Assembly: GCF_945859685.1 (NCBI RefSeq)
Contig: NC_079147.1
Span: forward strand, 83,134,315-83,198,314
DNA: 64,000 bases
Source: Eupeodes corollae
Lineage: Eukaryota; Arthropoda; Insecta; Diptera; Syrphidae
Direction: 5' to 3'
Translations under genes and position numbers: made by a program
Notes under the pieces: generated by a model
What the model saw: the letters and a program-made list of their open reading frames with translations, nothing else
What the model was told of the DNA's origin: nothing
Databases searched by the model: none
Shown: piece by piece, positions 21,061-33,084 of the stretch
Position numbering within the stretch: position 1 is the first letter of the stretch
Layout: each line of letters begins with the position of its first letter

Positions 21061-24000
21061 AAACGAATTTTAATTTTCCTAAAAAAAATCCACTGGCAAT
21101 TTTGCATATGTATAAGAAATGCATTAAATTAGTCAAAATGGTTTTTGACTAAAAATAGCAGTAACAAAAATATATTTTGAAATCAAACTATTTTATGACA
21201 TGCAAACTTTGGTAATTTTTGTGAACTTTGGCCAAAGCAATGAACAAACTGGTAATAACATTATATTCATTGATCTTGTCGCTAAGAAAAATAGATAATG
21301 GCTGAAAATGTGACCAACACTTCACAATGATTCCCTTAAAGTTGTTCAAATGATGTTTTTCTTGAGCCAAATTTCCAGCAGAAAAAATTACTAAAAGTTA
21401 AAGTAAAATGTTTGTAATTTTAATTAAAGTGGAAAAATATGAGACAGTTTGATGCTGACATCGTTTTAAATAGAAAATCAAATCCAAATGCAGTAACTTA
21501 CTAAAACGGCTTCAATATTTTACTGAGTTGTTTAAAATATTCCACAATTATGTTAAATTAAAAATACTTTAAATTGCCAGTACGCATAGTTAATTAAAAT
21601 ATGAATGACCTGAATAGATAGATTTGAATTTTTCAAGAACACCATCGGTGTTCCAAGCAAATTGTACAAAAATATATGTACACCTCTCCTATGAACAACT
21701 GGTATACGAACTTATTATAAAATAACAATAATATTTCGTCGTTCTTCGCATGAATAGATATTTAGATACACCTAATCTATCTTAAGGAACTTTTTTCTTT
21801 AAATATATATGTATCTTGTGTCTATATTTTACTATATCAATTTTTCTTTTAACTAAGTAAAGGCAATCGCCATGACTTGTAAAAGATATCAAGCGATGAA
21901 AATGGAAATCTCCAAGTGTTACACCATGACAGAGTGTAGTCGTGCTCGTCGTCGTCGTGGTCGGTTGTTGGGTTGGTCGTTGTTTGGTATAGGGTCTGAT
22001 GTTGCTATCGCTTTATGGCTATCACCAACACAAAACGTCACCTGTTTCTGATTCTTCTTCATTTTCATTTTCATTCAGTCGACTTTGTATCTGTGTGAAC
22101 GCGCAAGGACAAAAGCCAAACACTCCCCCAAAAACACCCCATATCATTCCCTATACACGCTAGGACATCATACCTAACTCGCCTAACCTACCTTTCTAGT
22201 TCCAGTTCCTATCCTCTTACTTATGATTCTATGTTTTATACCAAAATACACACATACATAGGTATAGGTTGATAATAATTTTTGGACGTTTTTCTAAGAG
22301 ATTTATGTTTAAGAAGACTTAATACAGATTTTTCGCCCATAAAGAGATTATCGTAAATTTATTAGATTATGGCAATCTACCTTTTTGATTTTCGTTTCCT
22401 TTTTCCTTTTCCTCACCCGCAATCTACAAGAACGATAAATTCCCTTCGTCAGATATTTTATTGTTGGGACTTTAGGAGGCGACATTTTTATTTTTTTTTT
22501 AAGTCACAGTAATCGTTGTTGTCGTCGTCGTCTTCAGAGTCGTAGTCCTTGGCAGCGTCGTCGTAGTCGTCGGTAGCTTGTCACAGCTAAAGCTTTGTCA
22601 GAATAGAATATACACACATAACATAGTCCAGAAACCATCAGGCCCTTCCTGCACGTGAGCTATCTTTTGGGTTTTTTTTCTGTTGAAAGTTAGTGTTGAG
22701 ATTCTTTATTGCTCTTTAAATGAAGTGACTTTTGGTCATTCTTCTTCTTTTTTCCTTTTTTGTTATTCCTTTCGCTTTTTCTGTTTTATTTTTCATTTTT
22801 GGCCCACAAAATATATAACCTCACAATTTGGTAGCCACAGAAAAACGAATGCAAAGGGGGTGGGGAGGGTGTATATGCGGGGTGACGAATGAGAAAAATG
22901 ACCCTGTTTAACTTTAACGTAGGAGATTCACTAAGTTCAGATAAAAAGTGAAATAAAGAAGAAAAAATAACCCAAAACGAAGACGACGAAAGAAACCAAA
23001 GAAAAGGAATGTCCAACAAAAAAAAAAATATCCAACAGAACTGCGAAGATGGGTGAGGAAACTTTTCCAATAATTCCATGCTCTTTTGATAAGACTTTAT
23101 ACGAAAAGAAATGAAAGTGAAAAGTGGTTTTTAGCGACTCCTCTGTGACGGGCAGAGAAGTCAGGTGCGGCCAGACCGGTCGCCATCGGGCGTCATGTCG
23201 CGTCGTTAGTTCGACGTATCGTTACTGGGAGTGTGACTTCGTCCATCAGCTTTTTGGGCTTTTGGCCTTCTATCAAAGGGGCTCTGCCTCTCTATCGAGA
23301 GTTAAATCGGAATGATGAAGGTGCCCCACGACATTGATTGGTCATTTTGTTAACAATATAAGATTTTTATTTTATTTTGTTTGTGTGTGTTGCGATTACC
23401 CAACGAGATGGGGTGCAATTAATCTTTCTTAAAGTAGAATGACATCGAAGGGCACAGAGAAGGTCTTCGTAAAGGTACTTACATAGTTCTGCAGTTAGTT
23501 CGGCGTGAGAAAAAAAAGAAACGAGCTTACAATAAATGGTTTAGAATCAAGTTAAGCAAAATGGTGATCGACACGATGGAGAGGAAGTTTGAAGGGGTGG
23601 GGGTAGAAAAATACCGCATCGATTTTTAAGTTAAATATTTTCTTTTTTGTAAAACACTTTCTACAAGAATTTCTATAATGAGGGAAGAGAGCAAAGAAAA
23701 AGATGAAACAAGCTAAGACCCTTCGTCAACTTTAATGAAGACCAACTTTATCACTCATTAGGACTTCAATTATCTTTGATTGAAGAAGATTAATCTTAAG
23801 AAAGAGGGAGAAACATTTTTTTTTTATTTGAAAAAATGACTTTACTTTTTAGATGAAATATTTGAACTATTAGAAATTTCAAATAACTTGGGTTATAGCA
23901 AAAGAAAAAAACCTTTTACGATTAGAGTAATCAACTTAGGTGGGTATCGTATATGAGTATTTTAAAAGGTCAAATAAATTCGCTTAACATTTTTTTTAAT

Positions 24001-24365
24001 CAATTTATTGACTGATTTTTTTTGTTGAACTATACTTTGGAGAATTTTCCAATTTTTGTGGAAAATAATGATTCCGCAAGTGCACTCGAAAAATGAAATA
24101 CAAGCTTGTGGCAATTTTTCATCAAACTGTCTTAATGGGGAACGCGTGCTCTTGTTAGAGTTTTTGTTGGTTTAAGAATTCGGTATTAATTCATACCGTG
24201 TACATTATGAATTCAAAACTCATAAATAAAATATTCCTGAGTAAACAATTTGATCCTATTTAAACTCAAGCTCTGGATTGAGCTTGTGAACGTAGCACAA
24301 CTTTATAAGATTTGGTCATACTATAAATTGACATTTTTATATGAACAATAAGCTTTATGTCTTCC
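21061..24365. other. Unique-looking stretch; GC-richer islands, no recognisable gene
   Basis: Contains no TE motif I can see. 21880-22210 and 22500-22580 have GTCGTC trinucleotide runs and C-rich stretches. 23130-23340 is the most GC-rich block in the window apart from TEs, with an uninterrupted 63-codon frame (23124-23315) that resembles no known protein. It may hold intronic enhancers or an unrecognised noncoding exon. Overlapping frames at 22683-23079 are low-complexity (phenylalanine-rich). Confidence 0.35.
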
Positions 24366-24369
24366 TTGT

Positions 24370-24985
24370 AGGTAGGTAGGTATAGATAGCAGTCACAAGA
24401 AGCTATTACTGCTCGACTCAATCAGAAAGCTAGAAAGCGCTGTTTTGATATCATAAACTTGTTAAAACCATGTATTCCGTGGCTTTTAACAAAAAACAGG
24501 TGTTTGATTTTCATCTCGGAAAAATCATCAAGATTTTTAGGGAATGTTCAAAACTGGCCAGAGCAGGACATTTAAAGAGAAAGTGAGTCAAAGTTTCACT
24601 TGATATGGCAGTGAGTATTGATAGGGATACCCACCTTTGATGCATGCTTTCCTATCGGCCTATGTCCAGTACATATTGCAGTGACTCTGGCTATATCGTA
24701 CCAGGGTCGGAATAAAAGTTTGATAGAACCGTTTTTGTTACAAGAAGGCCATATCTTCTTGGATATGGTAGAGTCCGTTAGACCGTTTCACCTGTGTTTG
24801 GTTTGGTCCGAAAAATTAATAAAATTGTGTCCTTCAAACCTCCAAGTATAATATTTACCCTATCCGCGAGTGAGCTATAAAGGACCAACTCATCAGTCCG
24901 TTAATTTCCATCAATGTCACTATGACCTGAAACACTAATAAGAGGAGGTTGATGTTGAGGTTGGATATTTCGTCCCGACATTGTT
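24370..24985 (-). mobile_element. LINE fragment: RNase H C-terminus and zinc-knuckle-like tail
   Basis: Minus-strand reading in broken frames: ~24930-24880 LLVSGHSDIDGN followed by TDELV, matching the RNase H block WxPGHSDIxGNExADELA; near 24660-24600 PIGKHASKVGIPINTHCHIK, matching the C-terminal PIGxHAxxLGIPxNxxCRSC; and the end segment LFFVKSHGI. RNase H-bearing LINEs (I, R1, LOA and related clades) have this architecture. Reverse transcriptase upstream is missing. Multiple stops; inactive. Confidence 0.55.
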
Positions 24986-25262
24986 TGACTCGTAATGGAT
25001 TTTGTTTTTTTTTTGTATTTACACTTCAAACTTTTAAAAAGTAGTTAGCTTATAGCAAGCTTCAAACCACGATCAGAACCTCATCATAAGTGCATGTGAT
25101 ATATGTTAGTAAGGTAATAATACAATTAAAGCCTACACACGTACAAAACACAAAACATTATTAACATTTACCGTGAATAAATACAGAATAGCAAAAGATA
25201 AAATAAAGACGTTTACGATAGTGGAGTACTGGTTCTAAACAATGATTTTAATCCTACCTTAT
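24986..25262. other. Short AT-rich gap, no feature
   Basis: Nothing recognised apart from a TATATATATGTA run adjoining the next LINE at 25264. Confidence 0.4.
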
Positions 25263-27335
25263 TTAAATATATATATGTATAATGTATATGTATAAAATCA
25301 AATCTTCCCAATGAATGAAGTTATGTTGAATTGATTCAATACGTTTTCTACAAATTTCGTAATAAGGAGTCCATACTTGCAATGCATATACTAGATGAGG
25401 ATGAATATGGCAATTGTACAAAGAAAGAGTATCATAGGGATCATTGAACTCCTTTGCCCAGCGTTTTATAAAACCAAGCATAGAACTTGCCTTATTGACA
25501 ATAAAATTATTGTGATGTATAAACTCTAAGTTGGAACAGAAATAAACACCTAAATCTTTAAATGTGGAGACGCGACAGAGTTTTTGCTGTGATATACAAT
25601 AATCAAATACGCTAACGATTCGTTTTTTAGTAAAAGTTATGGTCTGGCATTAGGGTTGAGGGCAAGGCTATTTTACCCACACCAAAATGTGAAACTATCA
25701 TGTCGGCTTGTAAAAGGATACGATAATGGTTGGACTTTATTATTTTAAAAATCTTCATATCGTCAGCGAAAATGAGAAGTTCACTTGAGCGTAGACATTA
25801 CGATACATCGTTAATAGACAGGATGAACAGAAAAGGGCCAAGATGGCTTCCCTGGGGAACACCAGATTGAGCAACAAAAGGTTCTAAAAGACAATTTCTG
25901 AATTTTACCACATAGGATCTATTTCCAAAGTATGATTTGATTCAATCTAAGAAAAATGGTGGAAAACCAAGAGCTCTGAGTTTAAATACAATGATCCCGT
26001 TGTTTAGTTGGTCAAAAGCTTCAGAAAAGTCAGTTTATACACAGTCAACTTTATAACATTTTTCTAAAGGGTTCGAACATATGTTTGAGAACGTGAGGAG
26101 ATTAGTCACGGTTTTAACGATCTTTTTTCACAAAACCATGTTGCTGTTCGCAAATGAGATTTTTACTAAAAAATGCTACACTTTCACAAACAACTTGTTC
26201 AAATACTTTAGGAATGCAAGAAAGCTTTGCAATGGGCCTGTAGTTTGTAATATCCGCCTTGTTACCTTTCTTGAAAAATGGGGTTAGAAATAACTTCTTT
26301 CATATACTGGGAAATTTGCCTGTTTTTAGAGAAAGTTTGAATAAGAACGTAAGAGGTTCAACTAAAGCATTACTACACCTTTTTAGTACTATCGGGGAAT
26401 ACCATCGGGACCTGCTGAGCAGTCATCATTCAACGCAGATAAAAGATCAAGGACCGTACTCTGGAGTACAGTGATATGACTAGATCTAGTTTGCGAAAAG
26501 TATTGAAGATTATGAAAATATACTTCATCAAATTTTTGAGGGATATTAACAAATGACTCACGGAAATTTGTTGCGAAGGCGTTACAGACAGTTTTATATA
26601 ACGAAAGTTAACTGGAAAGCCATCTGATTTTTTCTTTAAGTTTACAAGTTTCCAAAACTTTTTAGGATTCTCTTTAAAAGAGGTGCCCATATAGAGATAT
26701 AGAGACTTTAATTCACAAAAGAATTCAACATAAACAGCTAAGTTGATTATAGACAGAGTTTTGAGATAAGTTTTCCCTGCCTTATTTCTTTTGTTTCGAA
26801 GTAAACGCAATTCTTTCGTGTACCAAGGGAGGTTAAAGTAAGTATTTCTTGATTTTTTAAAAGGTTATTTTTTTCTAAACAATTATTAAGGTTCTTATAA
26901 GAAATTGAAACTGCTTCATCAATATCAGAAAATGCTAAATTATCAGCAATTCCAGAAATGGTTAAATCTTTAGACAACAACTGGAAATAAACCCTTCTGA
27001 AGTTTAAATTATATAAGCAATCAAAGGAATTACTGTGTTCAGTAAGGTGATTACTTAAGTCAAGAAAAATGTTTAAGGGGGGTGATATTTATCAATATTA
27101 GTAATTCCTGATCTAGATTCTAGAACAAGAGTTCTAATGGCATCAGAAGAAAATACTAAATCGAGAATTCGATTTTTTGAGTTTTTATACAGCTTGAGAA
27201 AATTTAGTTCCAATTGTGAAGAAGAGATAGAGGCTTCAAGGGAAGATTCATCTTCCGATGGAATCCAGTCAATGTGTGTTAAATTAAAATCACCTAGAAG
27301 TAAAATATTGGTAATTGGTAATTGTGGCCGAATTA
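25263..27335 (-). mobile_element. CR1/Jockey-like LINE ORF2, broken
   Basis: Minus-strand order: 27330-27073 endonuclease (LLLGDFNLTHIDW; NRILDLVFSSD; the DH pair is degraded to DKYH). 26980-26430 linker (FPVNFRYIKL; KKFWKLVNLKK). ~26050-25900 RT: AFDQLNNGIIVF and FPPFFLD. ~25870-25820 SGVPQGSHLGPFLFILSIND. Catalytic box FADDMKIF near 25750-25770, intact by eye. ~25480-25290 MLGFIKRWAKEFNDP, LVYALQVWTPYYE and RIESIQHNF. Frameshifts and stops separate the blocks. The 5' side is cut at ~27335, where an RNase H fragment of another LINE abuts. Confidence 0.85.
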
Positions 27336-27780
27336 ATAGCCATAACAACCGCCTGGCTTTCAGGGAAGATGGCCGTGTTTCTATTTTGGGTTGCATTTGA
27401 TTTCTGTGTTGCTAGTAATTCAGCTTGAAATATACTGGCACAATCGGGTAGCTAAAAATACATTTAAGGACTCAGAGAACATTTTTGATCCAATTCCAAA
27501 CTCCATGCGTGCTGCACAAAACTAAACATTTAATGTGTAGGCCTACTTTTAGGAAGTGCATAGTAAAATTTAAAGCATCTCTTGGGCGGGATCAAAAGGT
27601 CACTTTTGTGCGGACACAAGCTAGTTTTTAAACCTTCCTTAGTTTCTCGATATTGTATTTTTGTTAAACGCAGGCCACTACACAATTGATCAATTAGAGC
27701 AAATAGGACGTACAGCGGATGTGTACGCATACAAAATCATCTTCTATTGTAGTCCCATGCCCTACTTGTACTGTTTGTCT
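27336..27780 (-). mobile_element. RNase H fragment of another LINE (I/R1/LOA-like)
   Basis: Minus-strand frames give LPDCASIFQAELLAT and AIFPESQAVVMAI (about 27450-27345). These correspond to the RNase H blocks with consensus CSVFQAExxAI and YSDSQAAIKAI, with the catalytic SDS changed to PES. Upstream (27730-27530) LRLTKIQYRETKEGLKTSLC is in open frame but not recognised. It joins the CR1-like endonuclease abruptly near 27335. Confidence 0.5.
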
Positions 27781-27784
27781 TTTT

Positions 27785-28335
27785 AGTAAAAGATTGATAT
27801 ATCAAAATACTGTATGGATCAAAATACTGTACCTATTTAAAATACTGCATCTCAAAATACTGTATTTTAAATTTCTGTATGTGCAAAATACTGAATGATC
27901 AAAATGCTGTATCTCAACATTCTGTATATTAAAATTCTGTATTTCAAAATGCTGTAAATAAGGCTTAAAAATAAAAACCGTTTTGATAATGTAAAAAAGT
28001 GATCACTTTGAAATAATAAAAACAAAAATAATATAAACTTTATCTTCTTTTTCTCAGTTTCTCATTCTTTCACATTTGTACATGAATTGTTCCTATCTTA
28101 ATCAACAATTGCAGCAAATTAATTGATCTGTAAAAACTTAAAGTATTATACAGTATTATGAAATACAGTATTTTGAAAATACAGCATTGTGAGACAGAGT
28201 ATTTTAAATGTACTCTATTTTTAATACAGAATATTAACAATACAGTATTATGACTATTGACCATACAGTATCGTGCAGTATCATACAGAATTTTGACGAT
28301 GCAGTATTTTAAAATACAGCATTTCGACCCGCTCC
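27785..28335. mobile_element. Foldback-like family 2, copy 1
   Basis: The left arm (27785-27965) is a run of about eight to nine degenerate 13-base units of TCAAAATACTGTA. The right arm (28145-28325) holds the same unit inverted (TACAGTATTTTGA) in a similar number. The central ~180 bases (27965-28140) are unlike the arms. Units vary in spacing (about 13-20 bases). The right end reads AAAATACAGCATTTCGACCC and then GCTCCCC, shared with the small copy at 63.45 kb. No ORF. The architecture resembles Foldback elements: long inverted repeats built of short tandem units. Confidence 0.7.
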
Positions 28336-28680
28336 CCTTGTTGAAGCAGAAATAAGGTCATCCAGTCATCCCATTGTCATAGATGATAATTTCATAATTT
28401 AAAATCGCAGTTATGGTCCTTTTCTTCTTGATGATATGAATTATTAGATTATTTTTTATAACAAATCTTTTTGCCATTACAGTGGCTTCCTACTTTTATT
28501 TTTCCAGAGTGAGAATTTTCAAAACAAACGACTAAAAAAATTAAGTCAAATTGAAATAATTTGCCACCTTCAAACCTTAAAAAGTCATACAAAACACGCG
28601 TTAAAGGAAAGTTGACGACAAATGTGTATTACTAGATTCTCTAAGAATACACCATACCTCAACTTCAATTTAACAGAAAC
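28336..28680. other. AT-rich gap, no feature
   Basis: Nothing recognised. Confidence 0.4.
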
Positions 28681-29490
28681 TTAGAGATTTCTATAACTTC
28701 TAGATCTTTCTGGGAGAATAAGACATTCCTGGAAGTCGAATCAGTCCACCTTTACACACATAAGTCAGTCGAAAACACATAAAGGGGTTGTTGGAGATGT
28801 ATACTCTGAACGATTGAAATTAAGTCTCTTATTCTTTCCCAATTGTTGCAGTGTGTTCCGGGCGGAACTTTTGGCGATAAAATAAGTCTTTCTTGGCTTA
28901 AAGAAAACGTGATATCAACTTCTGACATCCGTATTTTCTCAGATAGTCAGGCCGCTATCAAATTCCTGAACTCTGTCTCTGCAAACTCTAAAACAAAACA
29001 ATTCATAAGTGCCGATAATCTCTAATGGAGATTGAACAACAGTTTAATATCCTATCTACCCTTGCTGTTTGCCGTTACATAGAGATATTCAAGGGAATTG
29101 TAAGATAAATGAACTCGTCAGGAATGGAACATTACAACACATTCTACCACATTTGGCTAATGCTGGCATTAGCTGAGCAGATCTAATAGGAAAGCACGCC
29201 ACGGTAGGTGTATTCTCAAATGACTTTGGCAGAAGCTATATGGACGAGGAAGAGGAGAAAACAGTTTTTCACCTCCTCTGTACATGCCCTCTAGCTCAAA
29301 AACGAAAGAATTACCCAGGAGAGTTCTTCCATAACGATCTAAAGAATATAAATCATATTAGCATGATCAACCTCTCACTCAATCTGTTTTCATTGAAAAG
29401 AAAGCCTTAATGCTCATGTGGCATCATAAAATGACCTAAGTGTGTCTTACTCCATCAAATATAGCCACTTTGACCTAACCTAACCTTAAC
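28680..29490 (+). mobile_element. LINE 3' part: RNase H, C-terminal knuckle and 3' UTR
   Basis: Plus-strand frames: 28800-28850 VYSERLKLSLLFF; 28855-29025 FRAELLAIK (from shifted frames), LSWLKENVISTSDIRIFSDS and QAAIKFLNS, i.e. RNase H with the Glu and the second Asp blocks. 29215-29300 SNDFGRSYMDEEEEKTVFHL then LCTCPLAQKRK, the typical C-terminal region. A stop at 29408-29410 is followed by a ~75-base 3' UTR with CCTAAGTGTGTC and the tail GACCTAACCTAACCTTAAC (29472-29490). The tRNA-like WVPGHSD block is damaged. Dead copy. Confidence 0.75.
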
Positions 29491-29602
29491 TCGTTTCATT
29501 GAGCTCAGAAGCCTCAAGATTCAGCAATATCACAATGAGCCATTTAACTTGCCTAAGTGTGTCCTACTCCAACACGGACAACCACCTTAACCTAACCTTA
29601 AC
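29491..29602 (+). mobile_element. Severely 5'-truncated LINE 3' end, same family as 28.7 kb
   Basis: Only about 110 bases: AGAAGCCTCAAGATTCA, ATCACAATGAGCCATTTAAC, CCTAAGTGTGTCCTACTCCA, and a CTTAACCTAACCTTAAC tail. It matches the 3' ends at 28.68-29.49 (+) and 37.02-37.14 kb (-). It sits directly behind the tail of the previous copy. Confidence 0.75.
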
Positions 29603-32600
29603 TATTTTACAGAATGATAATCATTACATTCCCGATTGGGATTTCGGAGAAATTTTTTCTAAGATCCCTCTGGCTTTAAAAGTCATTGAAATATTTAAGA
29701 ATTATTAAGTCTATCCTCATTATTTAATGATAGTAGTTAGCATTTGGCGGCGTTTTTCCAGAAATTGTAAATTTAAAATCAAGCCGTTATTCAAACTTTA
29801 ATTCAGAAGTCGTATATCCCAGACCAAATTTTTGGATCGAAATAATTATGAGATTCTTATCTATTTGCAATACAAACAGTTTATTTGTTAAACTGTTTTC
29901 ATCACAAGAATCACTCTTGGAGAAACACAAATTAAACTGATGGATTTAAGAGCATCTGCAAATTAGAACTTCTTATCAGAAAAAAACAAGCTTAACTTTT
30001 CATTAGATAAAGGCGAGATAAGGACGTTAAGGTTCATAGCTCAAATACATGAGACTGAGATCGATATCATGATAAGAAAGCTTGTGAAGACCAACAATCT
30101 CCTTTCGGAATTAACTTTATAAGCCCATCAGAGACGTCTTATGAACCATAAAAATATAACTTTTCGTCTACCTGTAAAGTTAGATGATATAATGCAATCT
30201 ATATTATGTTTGCCATATTTAAGCAAACTGGCCAAATGTTTCTTAAGCAAACACAGCTGCATCTTCAAAACTCAATCAGAATAAAGAAACTTAATACTTA
30301 ATTTTCAAAACCAAGAACAGCTGTTTCTTCGAATAATTTTTAATGATGTCCTATCTCCTATTCAAAGAGGAAAAGTAGCACAAGGTTGTTATTTCTATTC
30401 TTACTTGGTTTTTGTTTCATAAAGCATCTTTTAATCTCCTCTTCGTCTTACTTAGAGTTTTCTTAAAAATCAAAACAATTAATTCTTGGATCCAACAGCG
30501 CTATTTTGCTTACCTTTGGATGCACATAATTTTGAATTAAAAATTTAAATTTTCTGAGTTCCCAACTAAATTTCTCTTCAAATTACCCAAATTATAACTC
30601 ATCTCTGAGTAGCTTTATAATGAGAAAGCTCAAAACCTAAAGCTTGAATTTTTATTAACGTTTAATAATAATAATCTATTAAACTTCTTGCATGTATATT
30701 AGTACATACATATGTATATCCTTGATAAGAATTTCTTGCTCATTTGTTAAACATGAAGTTGGATGTCATGGTCCCTATGCCCTTATAATACCCACCTGCG
30801 TCACACTCTTAACTCCTATTCATCTTGCTTGCCAATCTTTCATAAGGTAGTATCCTTATTTTTTCTTATATACATAGATAAGTTCTAGGTGGAGGTATTG
30901 GTAGGTGGTATAGCTGGAAGGTACTTGTATACCTCCAGACTCATAAAACAACACGAGTTGTGCCATCTCTTAAATTATATTTCATTAGTTCCTATCGTTT
31001 CCGTTGTGCGCTGTGTGTACCTACATTGTTACCTATTTTGCAGGAACACGAACAGCAAACTTCGTAGAGATTAGTTCATCCATAATTAAAGGACGCAAAA
31101 GCTTTCTGGAGGATACCTATAAACTTGGTTTTATTCTGTATTCTTCTATCTAATGCCTGCTATATTCAAACACTTAGGGACACACGTGAAGACCTCCCTC
31201 TCTGCCTGCTAACGCTTACGCTGATGCATATCGTCTCCGTACACTTTCTTGATGTTTGTTTACTGAGTTAACTTTTTGGAAGTTTCGCAATAATAATTTC
31301 ATAACGCACTTAATATGCAAATTATTTAGCAATTTTTCGTCCTTGTTTTTGTTGATAATTTCTTGATGTTGCGGAAGCAAGTGGCAGTGGCGAGTAGAAG
31401 CGGGAGAAAATGTTCTTGCAGCGTATGTGTGGAAGAGCTTTTTCCATACTGACAACGCAACGATAACAACTTATTTAAATCACTTAAATGCGCGTTTCTT
31501 CGTCAGATATCTATTTTATATCACAAGGCTTTGTTTTTGATGGAAATTATGTTGGTTATGTACCTCCTACACCTAGAAGCCTTAAAAATATAACTACAAC
31601 AAAATGACTTAAGCAACTAAAATGAAAACATATATTTTAAGGATATATGCGTGTATAGCAACTTCATTAGAGAGACATAAGAAAAAGTTTTACATCAACT
31701 TTATAGACTTTTATTTTTTGAAGGATGAACAACAACAAATACTATCTTCTATACTATACGCGTACAGCAGAGCACTTAAATGGGCTCTACTATGATGGTT
31801 ATATAATTATGTATGTATATAGGATGACTTTTGAGATAATATTCGTATACACTGCGTTCCGCACGGAAGCGTTTTTGGCAAAGTGACTGCTTGAGAACAT
31901 CCTGTCGCGCGTAACATATACATAATTACGAAAGTTTGCCCTCTAACAACATCGTTAGTGCTGGAACGGCTGTTTTTGGCGTGACTTTTATTTGACACAA
32001 CACAGTTTTCCGTACACATCACGCAAAGAAACGTGACATTTCGTGTCAAAAGTTCAAAAAGTCATCTTTCTCTCGCTTTTTGTATGCCTGGATGCTTGTC
32101 TTTTCCTATCAGTCCTGCTCTCACCAATGATGCTCATGCTCAGCTCATTCCCTTTATGATAAACGAACAAGTTGAAGAAATCTACACCATCATCATACCT
32201 AGAAACCCTGCACTAGATGTTGGTTGGGATACTATGGCACTATATATACCAGTATCAGCTCCAGAAACGTCAGTGTTTCTGGCAGAAAGTCTGATGGGAA
32301 TACTTTTCGATGGTTGATGTGATTGTGATGTCCTTGGTTCGGGAAGCGAATTAAAGTTTTTTGGGGGGTTAAGGTAGAAATAATAACCACCATATAGCTT
32401 TATGGAGGCTCAGCATGTCACACGAATCTTAATAATACCTTAGTTTTGCTAGAGCTGCCGAGACCAGGAGTCTACAAAAGTTTGATTGTAGATTCACCAC
32501 AAAGTTTTTGTAGAAAAAAGGTTTTTTATAGACATATTTTTGCTCATATTTTTTTACTAGGAAGGACTTTTGTAATCAGTTTGCTTTAACTTAAATTTTG

Positions 32601-33084
32601 TAACCTTCAGTATTTTTAACTTGAATCAAAAATGGCAAGATTTGGAGCATTTTAATCAGTGATATGATTCGATTGTTAGGCTAATAAATTACTGCAGATG
32701 AGAAATACTGATATTTTCGGAGAACAATTATTTCTTTCGAGAACAAAAAATCTGCATTAGACAATATTGTGATTTTATCTTCATTTTTAAAAGGTTTACG
32801 TTTAAGAACAACTTCTTAAACTTAAGATGGCATTTTTTCGGAAATTACCACATGAATAGGTCAAATTCTAACATTATAGTAGACATTTTTAAATTTTGTT
32901 ACTAAAAGGTTTTTCAATCAATTCGCGTGGGTAGATTTCGGCACCCCGTGGTGGCCATTTTGATTTGGTGATATCGGTCTAATCTTTTGTTTAACATTCA
33001 GTTGTTTATTCCAAATTATCAAGGCAAGTTACACGATTAAACAGCACGATCAAATAATAGATAAAACTTTATTATCAAAATAAG
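29603..33084. other. Long stretch without recognisable gene
   Basis: 29603-31480 is AT-rich with no motif. 31840-32330 is GC-richer and looks unique. It includes the inverted octamers TTTGACAC (31991) and GTGTCAAA (32043) and two open frames (31807-32049 -, 32033-32317 +) without known homology. Nothing supports a gene there. Confidence 0.35.

Noticed and set aside
22786..23079. 97-codon minus-strand frame
   Set aside because: Low-complexity phenylalanine/serine/leucine-rich translation of A/G-rich DNA, overlapped by another frame on the plus strand.
29473..29490. Interstitial telomere repeat
   Set aside because: Only two to three units, and the same sequence ends other copies of the LINE; it is the element's tail.
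31807..32317. Two adjoining open frames of 80 and 94 codons in GC-richer sequence
   Set aside because: Opposite strands, no domain signature, no supported splice sites; left as unique noncoding sequence.
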